Below are positions 26,702 through 36,180 of a stretch of 64,000 nucleotides of DNA, piece by piece. Each line of letters begins with the position of its first letter. Positions within the stretch are counted from its first letter, which is position 1. The position numbers and the translations under genes were made by a program. Where the stretch lies: positions 62,001-126,000 of the forward strand of contig JASEFU010000002.1 of assembly GCA_030018455.1 (NCBI GenBank), written 5' to 3'. The stretch comes from Dehalococcoidia bacterium. Lineage in GTDB: Bacteria > Chloroflexota > Dehalococcoidia > DSTF01 > JALHUB01. The notes below the pieces were generated by a model. That model did not search any database. It saw only the letters and a list, made by a program, of their open reading frames with translations, and had not been told where the DNA came from.

Positions 26702-27682
26702 CGGCAGAGCGTCCGATGGTGAAGCAGGGGACGGGTCCGCGTCGTGGCGGGTCATGCCCGACCAGCGCACGAAGCTCAGGCCCTCCGCCCGCGCCAGTTC
26801 CGCCAGGTGCTCCATCTTCTGGTCGGTGAGGAGGGCTTCCCGGGCCAGCGGGAAGTCCCGGCCGAGCCTCTGGTACTTGCCGGCGCACGTGTTGTTGAAG
26901 GCGAGGAGGTCGTAGCGTCCCGCGGTTGGGAGCTCGTCCCGAATGAACCGCGCGACGCGGCGTATGTTCTCATCGTCGTCCGTGTAGCCGGGGATGACCG
27001 GCGTCCGCACCCACATGGGCTTGCCCGCCGCCGCGATACGCCGGGCGTTTTCGAGCACCAGGTCGAGGGGTATCCCCGTGTGCCGTTGGTGCCTGTCCTC
27101 GTCCATAATCTTGAGGTCGTACAGGACGAGGTCGGCGAGTTCCACCAGGGGCGCCAGCCGCCGCCAGCTCACGCCGCCGCAGGTATCGAGGGCGATGTGG
27201 ACTCCCTCGCTCCGCAGGCTGCGCATGAGCGCCGCTGCGAACTCCCCCCACATCGAGGGCTCGCCGCCTGAAAGGGTGACCCCGCCACCGGAAGTACCGT
27301 AGAAGACGCGGTCTCGCAGGGCAACCTCAGTCACCTCCCCGACCGTCCTTCGTTTTCCGATCACCTCCAGCGCGGCCGCAGGGCAGGCCTCGATGCAGTC
27401 GCCGCAGGCGTCACAGCGCTGGCGGTCGACAAGCATACCCTCCGGGGTGAGGGTGAGGGCCTGGTGAGGGCAAGCGGCAAGGCACTCCCTGGCGCCGATG
27501 CAGCGCGCCTCGTACCAGACAAGCTGGGGCTCCGGCTGCGTTCCTTCCGGGTTGTGGCACCAGGGACAGCGCATGGGGCAGCCCTTCAGGAAGACCGTCG
27601 TGCGGATTCCCGGGCCGTCCTCCGTGGAGTGGCGCTGGATGTTGAAGATGAGGCCGGTGGGGGCCTCCGCTTCGGTTGTCAT
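26696..27682 (-). CDS. Glycyl radical enzyme activating protein
   Basis: A 328-residue activase. The radical SAM motif is C35/C39/C42 (GCPMRCPWCHNPEG), and an inserted double-ferredoxin region follows at 61-100. Its second cluster is complete (C90/93/96/100), but in the first the second Cys is Ala (CIGARECLAAC). GGGVTLSGGEP is the family glycine-rich motif. It would install the glycyl radical on an enzyme such as the one at 37661. The ATG at 27682 aligns with family N-termini; a longer start at 27739 is possible. No strong ribosome site is seen. Confidence 0.88.
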   Translation of the reverse strand: MTTEAEAPTGLIFNIQRHSTEDGPGIRTTVFLKGCPMRCPWCHNPEGTQPEPQLVWYEARCIGARECLAACPHQALTLTPEGMLVDRQRCDACGDCIEACPAAALEVIGKRRTVGEVTEVALRDRVFYGTSGGGVTLSGGEPSMWGEFAAALMRSLRSEGVHIALDTCGGVSWRRLAPLVELADLVLYDLKIMDEDRHQRHTGIPLDLVLENARRIAAAGKPMWVRTPVIPGYTDDDENIRRVARFIRDELPTAGRYDLLAFNNTCAGKYQRLGRDFPLAREALLTDQKMEHLAELARAEGLSFVRWSGMTRHDADPSPASPSDALPQ

Positions 27683-27873
27683 GTGATGAGCTTGCGATTC
27701 GCGCGGTTGCCGGCCGGAGCGCGGGGTACCCGGCCGCAAGCTAATTGTCCCCGCGCCTGGCCTGGCGCGTCAAGCCCGCCCGATGGGAAGCCGGCCACGA
27801 CGGCGGCAGTGGCCCCGTCGCGCCACTCGTGCGGCCGGAAGGCGGGGTCTGTTGCGCTGCTTCCAGCACCACC

Positions 27874-28263
27874 TCAAGGATTCGGCCATTCGCCGAGGGT
27901 AACGTCCAGGTCGATTTTGTCTCCTCCTCGAATGACGTGGAGGGTGACTTTGTCACCGGGTGACTTCGAATCAATGTAGCTGATCAGGTCGTCCGAGGTC
28001 TTGATGGTCTGGCTGTCGACCCCGGTGATTACGTCGCCGCCCGGCGGTATGTCGAGCACGGTTGCTCCCGGGGGTTCAGCACCCACCAGGCCCGCCTGCG
28101 CAGCCGGCCCACCCGGGTCTACCTGGACGACGTAAACTCCCTCACTGACCGACAGATCGAGACTCTGCGCCAGGTCCTTGTTTATCGTCTGGGTGGAGAC
28201 GCCGAGCCGCGCGTGGACAATCGTCTGTTGAATCCGTGGGCCTTGAGCTATTGAGCCTGGCAA
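27874..28263 (-). pseudogene. Orphan PDZ domain, likely remnant of an HtrA-like protease
   Basis: This 129-residue frame matches the C-terminal PDZ part of HtrA/DegP-type serine proteases: HARLGVSTQTINKDLAQSL at the domain entry, then GVYVVQVDPGGPAAQAGL and VTLHVIRGGDKIDLDV. The trypsin-like domain that should precede it is missing, and the sequence upstream is unrelated. A free-standing PDZ protein cannot be excluded, but no signal peptide or ribosome site is visible. It sits in a 1-kb stretch with other gene pieces. Confidence 0.6.
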
Positions 28264-28349
28264 TCGCCATAGTCAGCCTTTCGCTGCTATTCTGGCTCGC
28301 CAACGAAGCCGCGAGGAAAGCCGGCGCGCGGAAGGGCGGCGGCCTGTGA
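28236..28349 (+). other. Possible single-span membrane peptide, antisense to the PDZ remnant's start
   Basis: From a GTG at 28236 a 37-residue frame reads as one strong transmembrane helix (LAIAIVSLSLLFWLA) followed by a basic tail. It could be a tiny membrane protein or the end of a lost gene. No ribosome site or homologue is recognised. Confidence 0.25.
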
Positions 28350-28387
28350 GGGCCGTAGTGGGCGATCAGCTCTATCAGGGCAGTGGT

Positions 28388-28525
28388 TCAGGGGATGAGA
28401 CCCGTTAGCCCCAGCGCCAGAATCGCCAGCACAATCCCTGTAAGCACGGCAAACGTCCTGTCGCGTTCGCGCAGAAACAGGAGCATACTCAGGGCGACAC
28501 GGGCAGTGGGCGTGAGGCAAAAAGC
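28388..28525 (-). pseudogene. C-terminal remnant of a DUF1634-like membrane protein
   Basis: A 45-residue open stretch ends at 28388 and resembles the end of DUF1634 membrane proteins: TPTARVALSMLLFLRERDR followed by a hydrophobic helix. The upstream half of the gene is absent; a stop codon lies at 28526-28528 and no matching frame continues. DUF1634 genes often sit beside TauE/SafE anion exporters, but none is here. The family match is from memory and should be tested. Confidence 0.4.
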
Positions 28526-28688
28526 TCAACGACGAAGACGTCAAGGTTGCCCATTCGCACCGCCACCGGCAGACGCCCTCCGGCATCGACTCCACAATCA
28601 TAACACGCTCACGCGGCGGGTGCCTCGTGACTCCTCTCGGGGCCGCCAACCAGCGCCCCGGCGGTGTCTGGCCGCTGTGCTATGATGA

Positions 28689-29966
28689 ATGAAAAGCCCC
28701 CGGCGAAAGGGAATTACTCAAGCCCGGCCTGCGTTAAGTCTCGTGTTTGCCTCGCTGCGCGTCAGGAACTATCGTCTTTTCTGGTTGAGTCAGCTGATAT
28801 CTTTGACCGGCACCTGGATGCAGGTCATTGGCCAGTCCTGGCTGGTGCTCGACCTCACCCACTCAGCTCAGGCGCTGGGAATAGTGACCATGCTCCAGTT
28901 TCTTCCCCTCACCCTGCTTGTCCTTTTCGCAGGCGTGATCGCCGACCGCGTGCCCAAGCGCGGCTTTCTCATCTTCACCCAATCCTTCGCCATGCTGCAG
29001 GCGGTGCTCCTCGCCGTCCTCGTGATGACGGGCGCTGTGCGGCTGTGGCATATATACCTTCTGGCGGCGCTTCTGGGCCTCAACAACTCATTCGATAACC
29101 CGACGCGCCAGGCGTTTGTCCCGGAGATGGTGGGGAGGGAGCTTGTCCCCAATGCCGTTGCCCTCAACAGCGCCCTCTTCAACTCGGCGCGGATCGCGGG
29201 CCCTGCTCTCGGAGGGGCCACCATCGCTACCATCGGCATCGATGGCACTTTCTTCTTGAACGCCGCAAGCTTCCTCCCCGTGATTGCGGCGCTGCTGTTA
29301 ATGCGGCCGGGGGAGCTCCACCCGGCTGTCCGGTCGGGCGCGCCCGTTGACGTCTTGCAGGAGGTCCGGGCAGGGCTCCGGTTTGCGTTCAGGTCGCAGC
29401 AAGTGCTGCTCGTGGTCATCGTCCTCGCCATCGTCGGCACCTTCGGATACAATTTCACTGTTGCCCTGCCGCTTCTCGCGCGAATGGTCCTCCATGTGGG
29501 GTCGGTGGGCTTCGGCGCGATGACATCGGCGCTCGGCGTCGGTTCGCTGGCGGCGGCGCTTACCATCGCCTACACTCACCGCGCCAGCGAGCGTCAACTC
29601 CTGCTGGGGGCCGGCGTCCTGAGTGTTACCTTCGCGCTTGTCGGTGTTTCGCGGTCGTTTCCGCTGAGCCTCATTCTCCTGGCGGTGCTGGGCTACGCCA
29701 GCATAATGTTCACGGCCACCGCGAACACCCGGATGCAACTTTCCGCCCCCGATTATCTGCGGGGACGCTTGATGAGTCTCTACGTTTTGCTTTTTGCGGG
29801 CACGACGCCCTTGGGCAGTCTTCTCCTGGGTCAGACGGCCCACCTGCTCGGCGTGCAGGGCGCCGTGGTGCTTTTCGCCGGCCTCTCGGCGCTGGGCGTG
29901 GCGATAGGAGTTGCCTACAAGTGGTTTGGGGAGGTCTCCAGGGTCAGCCCGCCGGCCGTCGGCTGA
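28689..29966 (+). CDS. MFS exporter, EntS/MFS_3 type
   Basis: A 425-residue protein with about 12 hydrophobic helices. It has the MFS_3 opening (LRVRNYRLFWLSQLISLTGTW) and the loop 2-3 motif ADRVPKRGFL. The NAVALNSALFNSARIAGPALGG segment is typical of drug or siderophore exporters. The substrate is unknown. The ATG at 28689 lies just after a TATGAT box (28681-28686), so the true start could be downstream. It faces the same way as the following P-type ATPase, 72 bases away. Confidence 0.85.
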   Translation: MKSPRRKGITQARPALSLVFASLRVRNYRLFWLSQLISLTGTWMQVIGQSWLVLDLTHSAQALGIVTMLQFLPLTLLVLFAGVIADRVPKRGFLIFTQSFAMLQAVLLAVLVMTGAVRLWHIYLLAALLGLNNSFDNPTRQAFVPEMVGRELVPNAVALNSALFNSARIAGPALGGATIATIGIDGTFFLNAASFLPVIAALLLMRPGELHPAVRSGAPVDVLQEVRAGLRFAFRSQQVLLVVIVLAIVGTFGYNFTVALPLLARMVLHVGSVGFGAMTSALGVGSLAAALTIAYTHRASERQLLLGAGVLSVTFALVGVSRSFPLSLILLAVLGYASIMFTATANTRMQLSAPDYLRGRLMSLYVLLFAGTTPLGSLLLGQTAHLLGVQGAVVLFAGLSALGVAIGVAYKWFGEVSRVSPPAVG

Positions 29967-30038
29967 CGCGCGTGGGGGCTTCAGGTCGGCGGCCTGCGGG
30001 CGACGCCCTGCGCGGCGAAGCCGGCGAGCAAGGCCGCG

Positions 30039-32729
30039 TTGAGGTGTGCGAGCGTGTTCAACGACGCGAAGGATGCACCCGCCCCGCCATCGGCCGTTGA
30101 TTTGGGCGCGCGCGAAGGCGGGTGGCAGGCGCTGGAACTTGCCCTGGCCGCCCGCCTCGAAGCGCCGGCGGTTCTCAAGCGTCTGGGGAGCACGGAAAGC
30201 GGCCTGGACGCAGCCGAGGCGGCGCGCCGCCTCCGTCGGGCCGGCCCAAACGCGGTGCGCAGCCATGGCGCCAATGCCCTGAGCGTCCTGCTGCGCCAGC
30301 TCCAGAGTCCCCTGCTGGTGCTGCTCGTTGCGGCGGCGGCTATCTCGCTCTTCGTCGGCGAGAAGACCGATGCCCTCATTATCTTCAGCATCATGGGCCT
30401 GAGTATTGGGCTCGGTTTCTTTAACGAGTACAGGGCGGCGCGGGCTGTAGAAGCCCTTCATTCCCGTGTTCGGCACGCGGCGGTGGTTTTTCGGGATGGG
30501 GAGGCCGCAGAGGTAAACGTAACCGAGCTTGTCCCCGGTGATGTGGTGCGTGTCAGCGTGGGCGACGTCGTCCCCGCCGATCTGCGCCTACTGGAGGCGA
30601 ACGACCTGACCTGCGATGAGGCTGTGTTGACCGGCGAGGCGACGCCTGCCGAAAAGAGCGTCGTTCCCGCGCCTCCCTCCGGCTCGCCTCTCGATTTGCC
30701 TTCGTGCGCCTTCATGGGCACCGTGGTACGCACCGGCGCCGGCCGTGGGGTCGTCGTCCAGACAGGGAAAGCGACCGCCTTCGGCCGCATCGCGGTCCGC
30801 CTCGGCGAATCGCACGAGGAAACAGGCTTCCAGCGGGGGCTCCGCCGTTTTTCATTTCTGCTGGTACAGGTCACGACCGTTCTCACCGTTTCTATCTTCG
30901 TGATAAACGCGGCCCTGCGGCGGCCGCTCCTCGAATCGGCGCTCTTTGCTCTCGCCATCGCCGTGGGGCTGACACCACAGCTCCTGCCGGCCATCGTCAC
31001 GATCAGCCTGTCCACCGGCGCCCGGCGCCTGGCGCGGAAGTCGGTAATCGTAAAGCGGCTCGTGAGCATCGAAGACCTGGGTAACGTCGAGGTGCTGTTC
31101 ACGGACAAGACAGGCACCCTCACGGAAGGCGAGATCACCTTTTCAGCGGCAATCGACAACGCGGGCAATCCTTCGGAGCGGGTGCTGCTCCTCGGGTTGC
31201 TGTGCAATTCGGCGACTGTCGAAAGAGGGGTTATCGTTGGCGGCAACCCCCTCGACCGAGCGCTCTGGGATGCGCCTCAGGCTGCAGGCGTGGGCGCGGA
31301 GGACTACGCGCGCATCAGCGAGGCCCCGTTCGACTACGACCGGCGACGGATGTCGGTGCTGGTCGAGGACAAGAGCGCGCGCCGCCTGATGGTGACGAAG
31401 GGCGCGCCGGAATCGGTGCTGGGGCTCTGCCGCAACGTTTCGCCCGCCGCGCAGCAGTTGCTGGACGCCCAGTTTGCGGCCGGCGCCCGCATAATCGCCG
31501 TGGCGACGCGTGATTGGGACGGGCCCGGCACGCTCAGCCCTCAGGACGAGCGCGACATGGAGCTTTCCGGCTTCCTTACGTTCGTCGATCGGGCAAAGCC
31601 GGACGCGGGCGTTTCTGTCGAGCAGCTCTCCTCGCTCGGCATCGTGGTCAAGATCGTCACCGGAGACAACGAAAGGGTGGCCAACAAGCTCTGCAGCGAC
31701 CTCAAGATTCCGGTGGCGGGCACGTTGACGGGCAGCGCGCTGAACAAGCTCAGCGACGCTGAACTGGCGGCAGCGCTCCCCCGCACGACGATCTTTGCCC
31801 GCGTGAGCCCGGAGCAGAAATCGCGGATCATCCGCGCCCAGCGCAGCCTTAAGGCTGAGGTTGGCTTTCTCGGCGACGGCGTCAACGACGCGGTGGCCCT
31901 CCACGACGCGGATGTGGGCATCTCCGTTGATTCCGCCAGCGACGTAGCAAAGGACGCTGCCGACATCGTTTTGCTGGACAAAGACCTGGGCGTTCTGGCG
32001 GGCGGCGTAATGGAAGGCAGACGCATATTCTCCAATACCATCAAGTACGTGCTGATGGGGACATCATCCAATTTCGGCAACATGTTCAGCGCCGCCGGCG
32101 CATCTCTTCTGCTTTCGTTTCTGCCCATGCTGCCGTTCCAGATACTGCTGAACAACCTCCTTTACGATATAAGCGAGATGACCATTCCCACCGACAACGT
32201 TGACGAGGAGATGCTGCGACGTCCTTCTTACTGGGACACCGGCTTCATCCGCCGGTTCATGGTCTTCTTTGGGCCTATTAGCTCCGCCTACGATTTCATC
32301 ACCTTTGGGGTCATGCTGTGGGTCTTTCACGCCGGCGAGGTGCTCTTTCACTCGGCCTGGTTCGCAGAGTCGCTCGCCACGCAGACGCTTGTGATTTTCA
32401 TCATCCGCACCCGACGTATTCCCTTCTTTCGGAGCCGTCCCAGTCCCCCGCTGGCGGCAACGACGCTTGCCTGCGCGCTCGTCGGGCTGCTTCTGCCGTT
32501 CTCGCCTCTGGCGGGTGTGCTCGGTTTCACCGCCCTGCCGGTGGGCTTCCTGGGGATCCTGCTGCTGATGGTTGTGACCTACCTGGGCCTGGTGGAGGTG
32601 GGGAAATCGCGGTTCTTTCACCCTGAGCACACTCGACATCCGCTCGCGGAGCGCAGCGAGCGCCGACAGAGACGGATCCACCGGGTCGCGGCGCGCTGGA
32701 GCCGGAGGTCAGGCGCCGAGGTCAGGTGA
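30039..32729 (+). CDS. P-type ATPase, MgtA-like (type IIIB)
   Basis: An 896-residue cation pump with all catalytic motifs: LTGEATPAEK (actuator), DKTGTLTEG (phosphorylated Asp), KGAPESVL (nucleotide domain) and GDGVNDAVAL (hinge). The TM4 motif is GLTPQLLPAIV, where MgtA proteins usually read PEML or PELL; the acidic cation-site residue is therefore Gln. Layout and C-terminal six helices fit Mg2+-type IIIB pumps, but the substitution makes the ion uncertain. The start is a GTG and the first 40 residues are variable. Its last 8 bases overlap the convergent phosphatase gene. Confidence 0.85.
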   Translation: MRCASVFNDAKDAPAPPSAVDLGAREGGWQALELALAARLEAPAVLKRLGSTESGLDAAEAARRLRRAGPNAVRSHGANALSVLLRQLQSPLLVLLVAAAAISLFVGEKTDALIIFSIMGLSIGLGFFNEYRAARAVEALHSRVRHAAVVFRDGEAAEVNVTELVPGDVVRVSVGDVVPADLRLLEANDLTCDEAVLTGEATPAEKSVVPAPPSGSPLDLPSCAFMGTVVRTGAGRGVVVQTGKATAFGRIAVRLGESHEETGFQRGLRRFSFLLVQVTTVLTVSIFVINAALRRPLLESALFALAIAVGLTPQLLPAIVTISLSTGARRLARKSVIVKRLVSIEDLGNVEVLFTDKTGTLTEGEITFSAAIDNAGNPSERVLLLGLLCNSATVERGVIVGGNPLDRALWDAPQAAGVGAEDYARISEAPFDYDRRRMSVLVEDKSARRLMVTKGAPESVLGLCRNVSPAAQQLLDAQFAAGARIIAVATRDWDGPGTLSPQDERDMELSGFLTFVDRAKPDAGVSVEQLSSLGIVVKIVTGDNERVANKLCSDLKIPVAGTLTGSALNKLSDAELAAALPRTTIFARVSPEQKSRIIRAQRSLKAEVGFLGDGVNDAVALHDADVGISVDSASDVAKDAADIVLLDKDLGVLAGGVMEGRRIFSNTIKYVLMGTSSNFGNMFSAAGASLLLSFLPMLPFQILLNNLLYDISEMTIPTDNVDEEMLRRPSYWDTGFIRRFMVFFGPISSAYDFITFGVMLWVFHAGEVLFHSAWFAESLATQTLVIFIIRTRRIPFFRSRPSPPLAATTLACALVGLLLPFSPLAGVLGFTALPVGFLGILLLMVVTYLGLVEVGKSRFFHPEHTRHPLAERSERRQRRIHRVAARWSRRSGAEVR

Positions 32730-33357
32730 CACGAGCGCGTCCCGAGCGCCCAGCCGCGGGGGACAGGTTCAGGCCCTCTGCGCGCACCGCGCCCGCACGC
32801 CAGCGGAATACGCTGAAGTTGCCGGGGTCGTGCCGGACGGACTGGAAGGACTCCGGGGGCGCATCCGTTAACAGGCAGGTTGCTATCTGGCAGAGGACGT
32901 TGTGGGTCACCACGGCAACGACCTCACCCCGATAGCGCTCGACAACCTCATCCAGGAACGACCGCAGCCGTTCGACCACGCTCTGGAGGCGCTCTCCTCC
33001 GGGGAACCGCAGTGTGAGGTCGCCCGCCAGCCAGGCGGCATAGTCCTCGGGGAACTGCTGCGCCACCTCCGCGAAGGGCCGTTCCTGCCAGGCGCCGTAA
33101 TCGAGATCGATGAGTCTGGGCTCCACGACAACGGAGAAGCCCAGACCGGCTGCGAGAGGGCGGGCCGTCTCCAGACACCTTCTCAAGGGGCTGCTGTATA
33201 CATGGTCGGGCGCGTAGCGCGGCAGATGTCGCGCCAGCGCCCTGGCCTGTTTCCGGCCGCGGTCATTGAGGTCCACCTCGGAGTGGCCTCGAAACCGGGA
33301 TTCAGCGTTCAAAGTCGTTTCGCCGTGGCGAATGAGGAGTATGGTCGTGGTGGTCAT
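32722..33357 (-). CDS. Histidine phosphatase (phosphoglycerate mutase-like)
   Basis: A 211-residue branch-1 histidine phosphatase. The catalytic LLIRHGETTLNAE motif gives the nucleophilic His, and SSPLRRCLETARPLA, DYGAWQ and VVTHNVLCQ supply the other active-site Arg, acidic residue and second His. Candidates are phosphoglycerate mutase, alpha-ribazole phosphatase or a sugar phosphatase; context does not decide. The ATG at 33357 starts the core beta strand; the extension to 33420 crosses a G-rich hairpin (AACCCCC at 33380 paired with GGGGGTT about 33405) and is unlikely to be coding. Confidence 0.85.
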   Translation of the reverse strand: MTTTTILLIRHGETTLNAESRFRGHSEVDLNDRGRKQARALARHLPRYAPDHVYSSPLRRCLETARPLAAGLGFSVVVEPRLIDLDYGAWQERPFAEVAQQFPEDYAAWLAGDLTLRFPGGERLQSVVERLRSFLDEVVERYRGEVVAVVTHNVLCQIATCLLTDAPPESFQSVRHDPGNFSVFRWRAGAVRAEGLNLSPAAGRSGRARVT

Positions 33358-33573
33358 GGGCCGCGACTGTTTCACTTGCCAACCCCCGTGCGCCAAACAT
33401 GGGGGGGTTGCCTTAGTCACATACTATCACAGATCCGGGTGTTGAAAGGGCGTCAGGCGGAGCGCTGTCTGCGGTCGTGGCGCTGCACCTGCCGGCGGCC
33501 CCGTGTTCGATGTACAATACGCGCGACCGGGCTCCCCGGCGAAATCAGCGGGGCGCGCCTCAGGGAGGTTGCC

Positions 33574-34665
33574 ATGAGGTTCATTGTCTTGGGCGGCGCC
33601 GGCGACATGGGCAACGAGGCCGTGCGCACGCTCGCCAGCCATCAGGGAGTCGAGGAGGTGATGGTCGCCGATCTTGACTTTCAGTCCGCGCATCTGCTGG
33701 CCGCGGAGCTAGGGGACCCCGTCCGCGCCCGCCGCCTCGACGTGCTGGACCCTCCGGCGCTCGTCGACAGCATCCGCGGCTACGACGCGGCCCTCGGTTT
33801 CGTGGGGCCGTTTCTTGACTTTGAGGGGCGTCTGATAAGGGCCGCGTTGGAAGCTGGCACCCATTACGTCAGCATCGCCGATGATTTCGAGGCCGCGCGC
33901 GACGCGCTTGCCCTCGGCGAGGCGGCAAAGGCGGCGGGGGTCACTGCCGTGACCGGTCTCGGCAACTGCCCCGGTCTGACGAACCTTCTCGCCAAGAAGG
34001 GGGCGGCGTTGCTGGAGTCGCCCCGGCGCGTAAACATCGCCTGGTTCGGGGGCGCCGACGACGCGGGCGGCTACGCTAATTACCGCCACGCCGTGCACGT
34101 CTTCTGCGGCAAGGTGCCCACCTTTCGCGGAGGGCGGGAAGTCCTGGTGCCGGCGGGCAGCGGCGGGCAGATTGTGGAGTTCCCTGCCCCCTGTGGGCGC
34201 TTGCCCGTCTACCATACGGGACACGCGGAGCCCGTGACGCTCCCGCAGAACATGCCGCAGTTGCAGGAAGTCACCCTGAGAGGAGGGATCTGGCCCAGCT
34301 GGCTGTCGCGGATGGGCATTCTGCTCGTGCGGGCCGGCCTCGTGCGGGGCGAGCGCAGCCAGAGGTTCTGGGCCAACTTCTTCTACCGTGTGCTGCCCCG
34401 CTTGCCGAAAGGAAAGTGCACGCAGTCGGGCTTCCGGGTTGACGTGTGGGGAGAGAAGGACGGCAAGGAGGCGCACGTATGGTACGCGGCAATCGATCGC
34501 ATGAAGCGGATCACGAGCATCCCCGCGGCGCTGGGCGCGGTCATGCTGGCGCGCGGCGAGATCGGGGAGCGCGGCGTGTTCGCCCCGGAAGCCGTGATCA
34601 ACCCCGACGTCATGTTGTCCCGACTGGAGCCGTACGGCATCCGGATTGAGTCCAGCGGACCGTAG
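33574..34665 (+). CDS. Saccharopine dehydrogenase-like NAD(P)-binding protein
   Basis: A 363-residue protein with an N-terminal Rossmann loop (FIVLGGAGDMGNEAVRTLA), the acidic second-strand end (VADLDF) and the family segments GFVGPFLDFEG and GLGNCPGLTNLLA. It belongs to the saccharopine dehydrogenase superfamily, which includes enzymes of several unrelated pathways. The substrate is unknown. AGGGAGG precedes the ATG. A TACAAT box at 33513-33518 may be its -10. The acyl-CoA dehydrogenase follows on the same strand. Confidence 0.8.
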   Translation: MRFIVLGGAGDMGNEAVRTLASHQGVEEVMVADLDFQSAHLLAAELGDPVRARRLDVLDPPALVDSIRGYDAALGFVGPFLDFEGRLIRAALEAGTHYVSIADDFEAARDALALGEAAKAAGVTAVTGLGNCPGLTNLLAKKGAALLESPRRVNIAWFGGADDAGGYANYRHAVHVFCGKVPTFRGGREVLVPAGSGGQIVEFPAPCGRLPVYHTGHAEPVTLPQNMPQLQEVTLRGGIWPSWLSRMGILLVRAGLVRGERSQRFWANFFYRVLPRLPKGKCTQSGFRVDVWGEKDGKEAHVWYAAIDRMKRITSIPAALGAVMLARGEIGERGVFAPEAVINPDVMLSRLEPYGIRIESSGP

Positions 34666-34722
34666 CGCCGGGCCCGAGCGCGGGGGACAGGATAGCCCCG
34701 CCTGGGCGCGCCCGATGCCGGA

Positions 34723-34752
34723 TTGGCCGCAATTGGTGATGTGGTCTATTAT
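34723..34752 (+). promoter_or_regulatory. Possible promoter of the acyl-CoA dehydrogenase gene
   Basis: TTGGCC (34723-34728), an 18-base spacer and TATTAT (34747-34752) lie in the 193-base gap. The leader would be about 100 bases. Moderate match only. Confidence 0.35.
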
Positions 34753-34858
34753 GTCGCCCGCGGAGAAGGAACGCTGAGACCCGCGTCCTGTTGCCCATCG
34801 GCGGCGCGATTCTGAAGGAATGCGCGATCATCAGCGGCAGCGAGTCCGGAGGGAATCC

Positions 34859-36040
34859 ATGAATCTGCGAGACACACCGGAGGAGGCGGCCTGGCGACAG
34901 GAAGTGCGGGAGTTCATCGAAAAAGAGCTTCCTCAGCAGTTTAAGGATAATCCGCTTGAAGACGAGAGCGCCGCTGCGCTCTGGAATGACCCCGACATGC
35001 AGGCCTGGCGTCGGAAGCTCGTGGAGCGAGGGTGGATCGCCCCTTCCTGGCCGAAAGAGTACGGGGGCGCCGGCCTCTCCCTCATGCAGCAGTTCATCAT
35101 GGGCGAGGAGATGGCGGAAGCGCGCGCCCCTTCCGTGGGAGGCGCTGGCATATCAATGGTCGGGCCAAGCCTGATAGTGCACGGCACGGAGCAGCAGAAG
35201 AAAGACTTCCTTCCCAAGATCCTCTCGGGCGAGATCCTGCTCTGTCAGGGGTTCAGCGAGCCGGAAGCCGGCTCCGACCTCGCGTCACTCCGCACCAGGG
35301 CAGTGCGGGACGGCGACGACTTCGTGATCAACGGCCAGAAGATATGGACGAGCGTCGCTCATCACGCCAACTGGATGTTTCTCCTCGCGCGCACCGACCC
35401 GGACGTGCCGAAACACAAGGGGATTACCTACTTCCTCCTCGAAATGAAGACCCCGGGAATCGACGTCCGGCCGCTGCCCGACATCACCGGCGACGTTCTC
35501 TTTAACGAGGTCTTCTTCGACAACGTGCGCGTCCCGGCCAAGAACATTGTGGGGGAGGAAAACCGCGGCTGGTACATCGCCGCGACGACGCTGGACTTCG
35601 AGCGCGCGTCCGCCATCGGCGCCGTCGTGCAGCTAAGGCAGACGGTGGAGCGCCTTATACGCCTGGCGAAGCAAGGCGGCAAGGGGAGCGCGTTGAGCCG
35701 TAACCCCCTGCTCCGACTCGAGCTCGCCGACCGGATGATCGAGGTGCAGGTGGTGCGGATGATGGCCTATCAGATCGTGTCCATGCTGGGGCGGGGCCTC
35801 ATCCCCAACTACCAGGCATCGATGCTGAAGACATTCGCCACGGAGACGGCGCAGCGCGTTGCCAGGACGGGCATGAGCGTGCTCGGCATGCGCGCGAACC
35901 TGTACGGGGATGACGCGCCGGAGAAGGGGATCATCCCTCGGAGCTATCTCAGCACGCTCGGCCTGACAATTGCCGCAGGGACGTCGGAGATACAGCGCAA
36001 CATCATCGCCCAGAGAGGGCTGGGCCTGCCGCGGCCGTAG
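34859..36040 (+). CDS. Acyl-CoA dehydrogenase
   Basis: A 393-residue acyl-CoA dehydrogenase. FAD-binding segments are CQGFSEPEAGSDLASLRT, FVINGQKIWTS and the C-terminal GTSEIQRNIIAQRGLGLPR. The family position of the catalytic Glu cannot be fixed by eye. It oxidises an acyl-CoA and hands electrons to ETF, which is encoded 27 kb away at 7282-9224. GGAGGGAATCC precedes the ATG. Its chain-length preference is unknown. Confidence 0.9.
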   Translation: MNLRDTPEEAAWRQEVREFIEKELPQQFKDNPLEDESAAALWNDPDMQAWRRKLVERGWIAPSWPKEYGGAGLSLMQQFIMGEEMAEARAPSVGGAGISMVGPSLIVHGTEQQKKDFLPKILSGEILLCQGFSEPEAGSDLASLRTRAVRDGDDFVINGQKIWTSVAHHANWMFLLARTDPDVPKHKGITYFLLEMKTPGIDVRPLPDITGDVLFNEVFFDNVRVPAKNIVGEENRGWYIAATTLDFERASAIGAVVQLRQTVERLIRLAKQGGKGSALSRNPLLRLELADRMIEVQVVRMMAYQIVSMLGRGLIPNYQASMLKTFATETAQRVARTGMSVLGMRANLYGDDAPEKGIIPRSYLSTLGLTIAAGTSEIQRNIIAQRGLGLPRP

Positions 36041-36180
36041 CCGTCGCGGCGAGAGCGGTCTGGCCGCAGCCGGCCGGGGAGCGCCGGGGCCGGGGACACG
36101 TGCGCCGGGACGCACGATTCGTTCTGCCCCTCATCGATTCGCCGAGCGGGAAATCGCCCCTTTTTATCGTAATGACCGCC

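Noticed and set aside
28287-28649. 120-residue frame on - upstream of the PDZ remnant
   Set aside because: Cys/Arg/Pro-rich low-complexity translation with no ribosome site; a different frame shows the DUF1634-like piece.
33370-33420. G-rich hairpin upstream of the phosphatase considered as a riboswitch
   Set aside because: Only one stem is present; no conserved riboswitch core is seen and the gap is too short.
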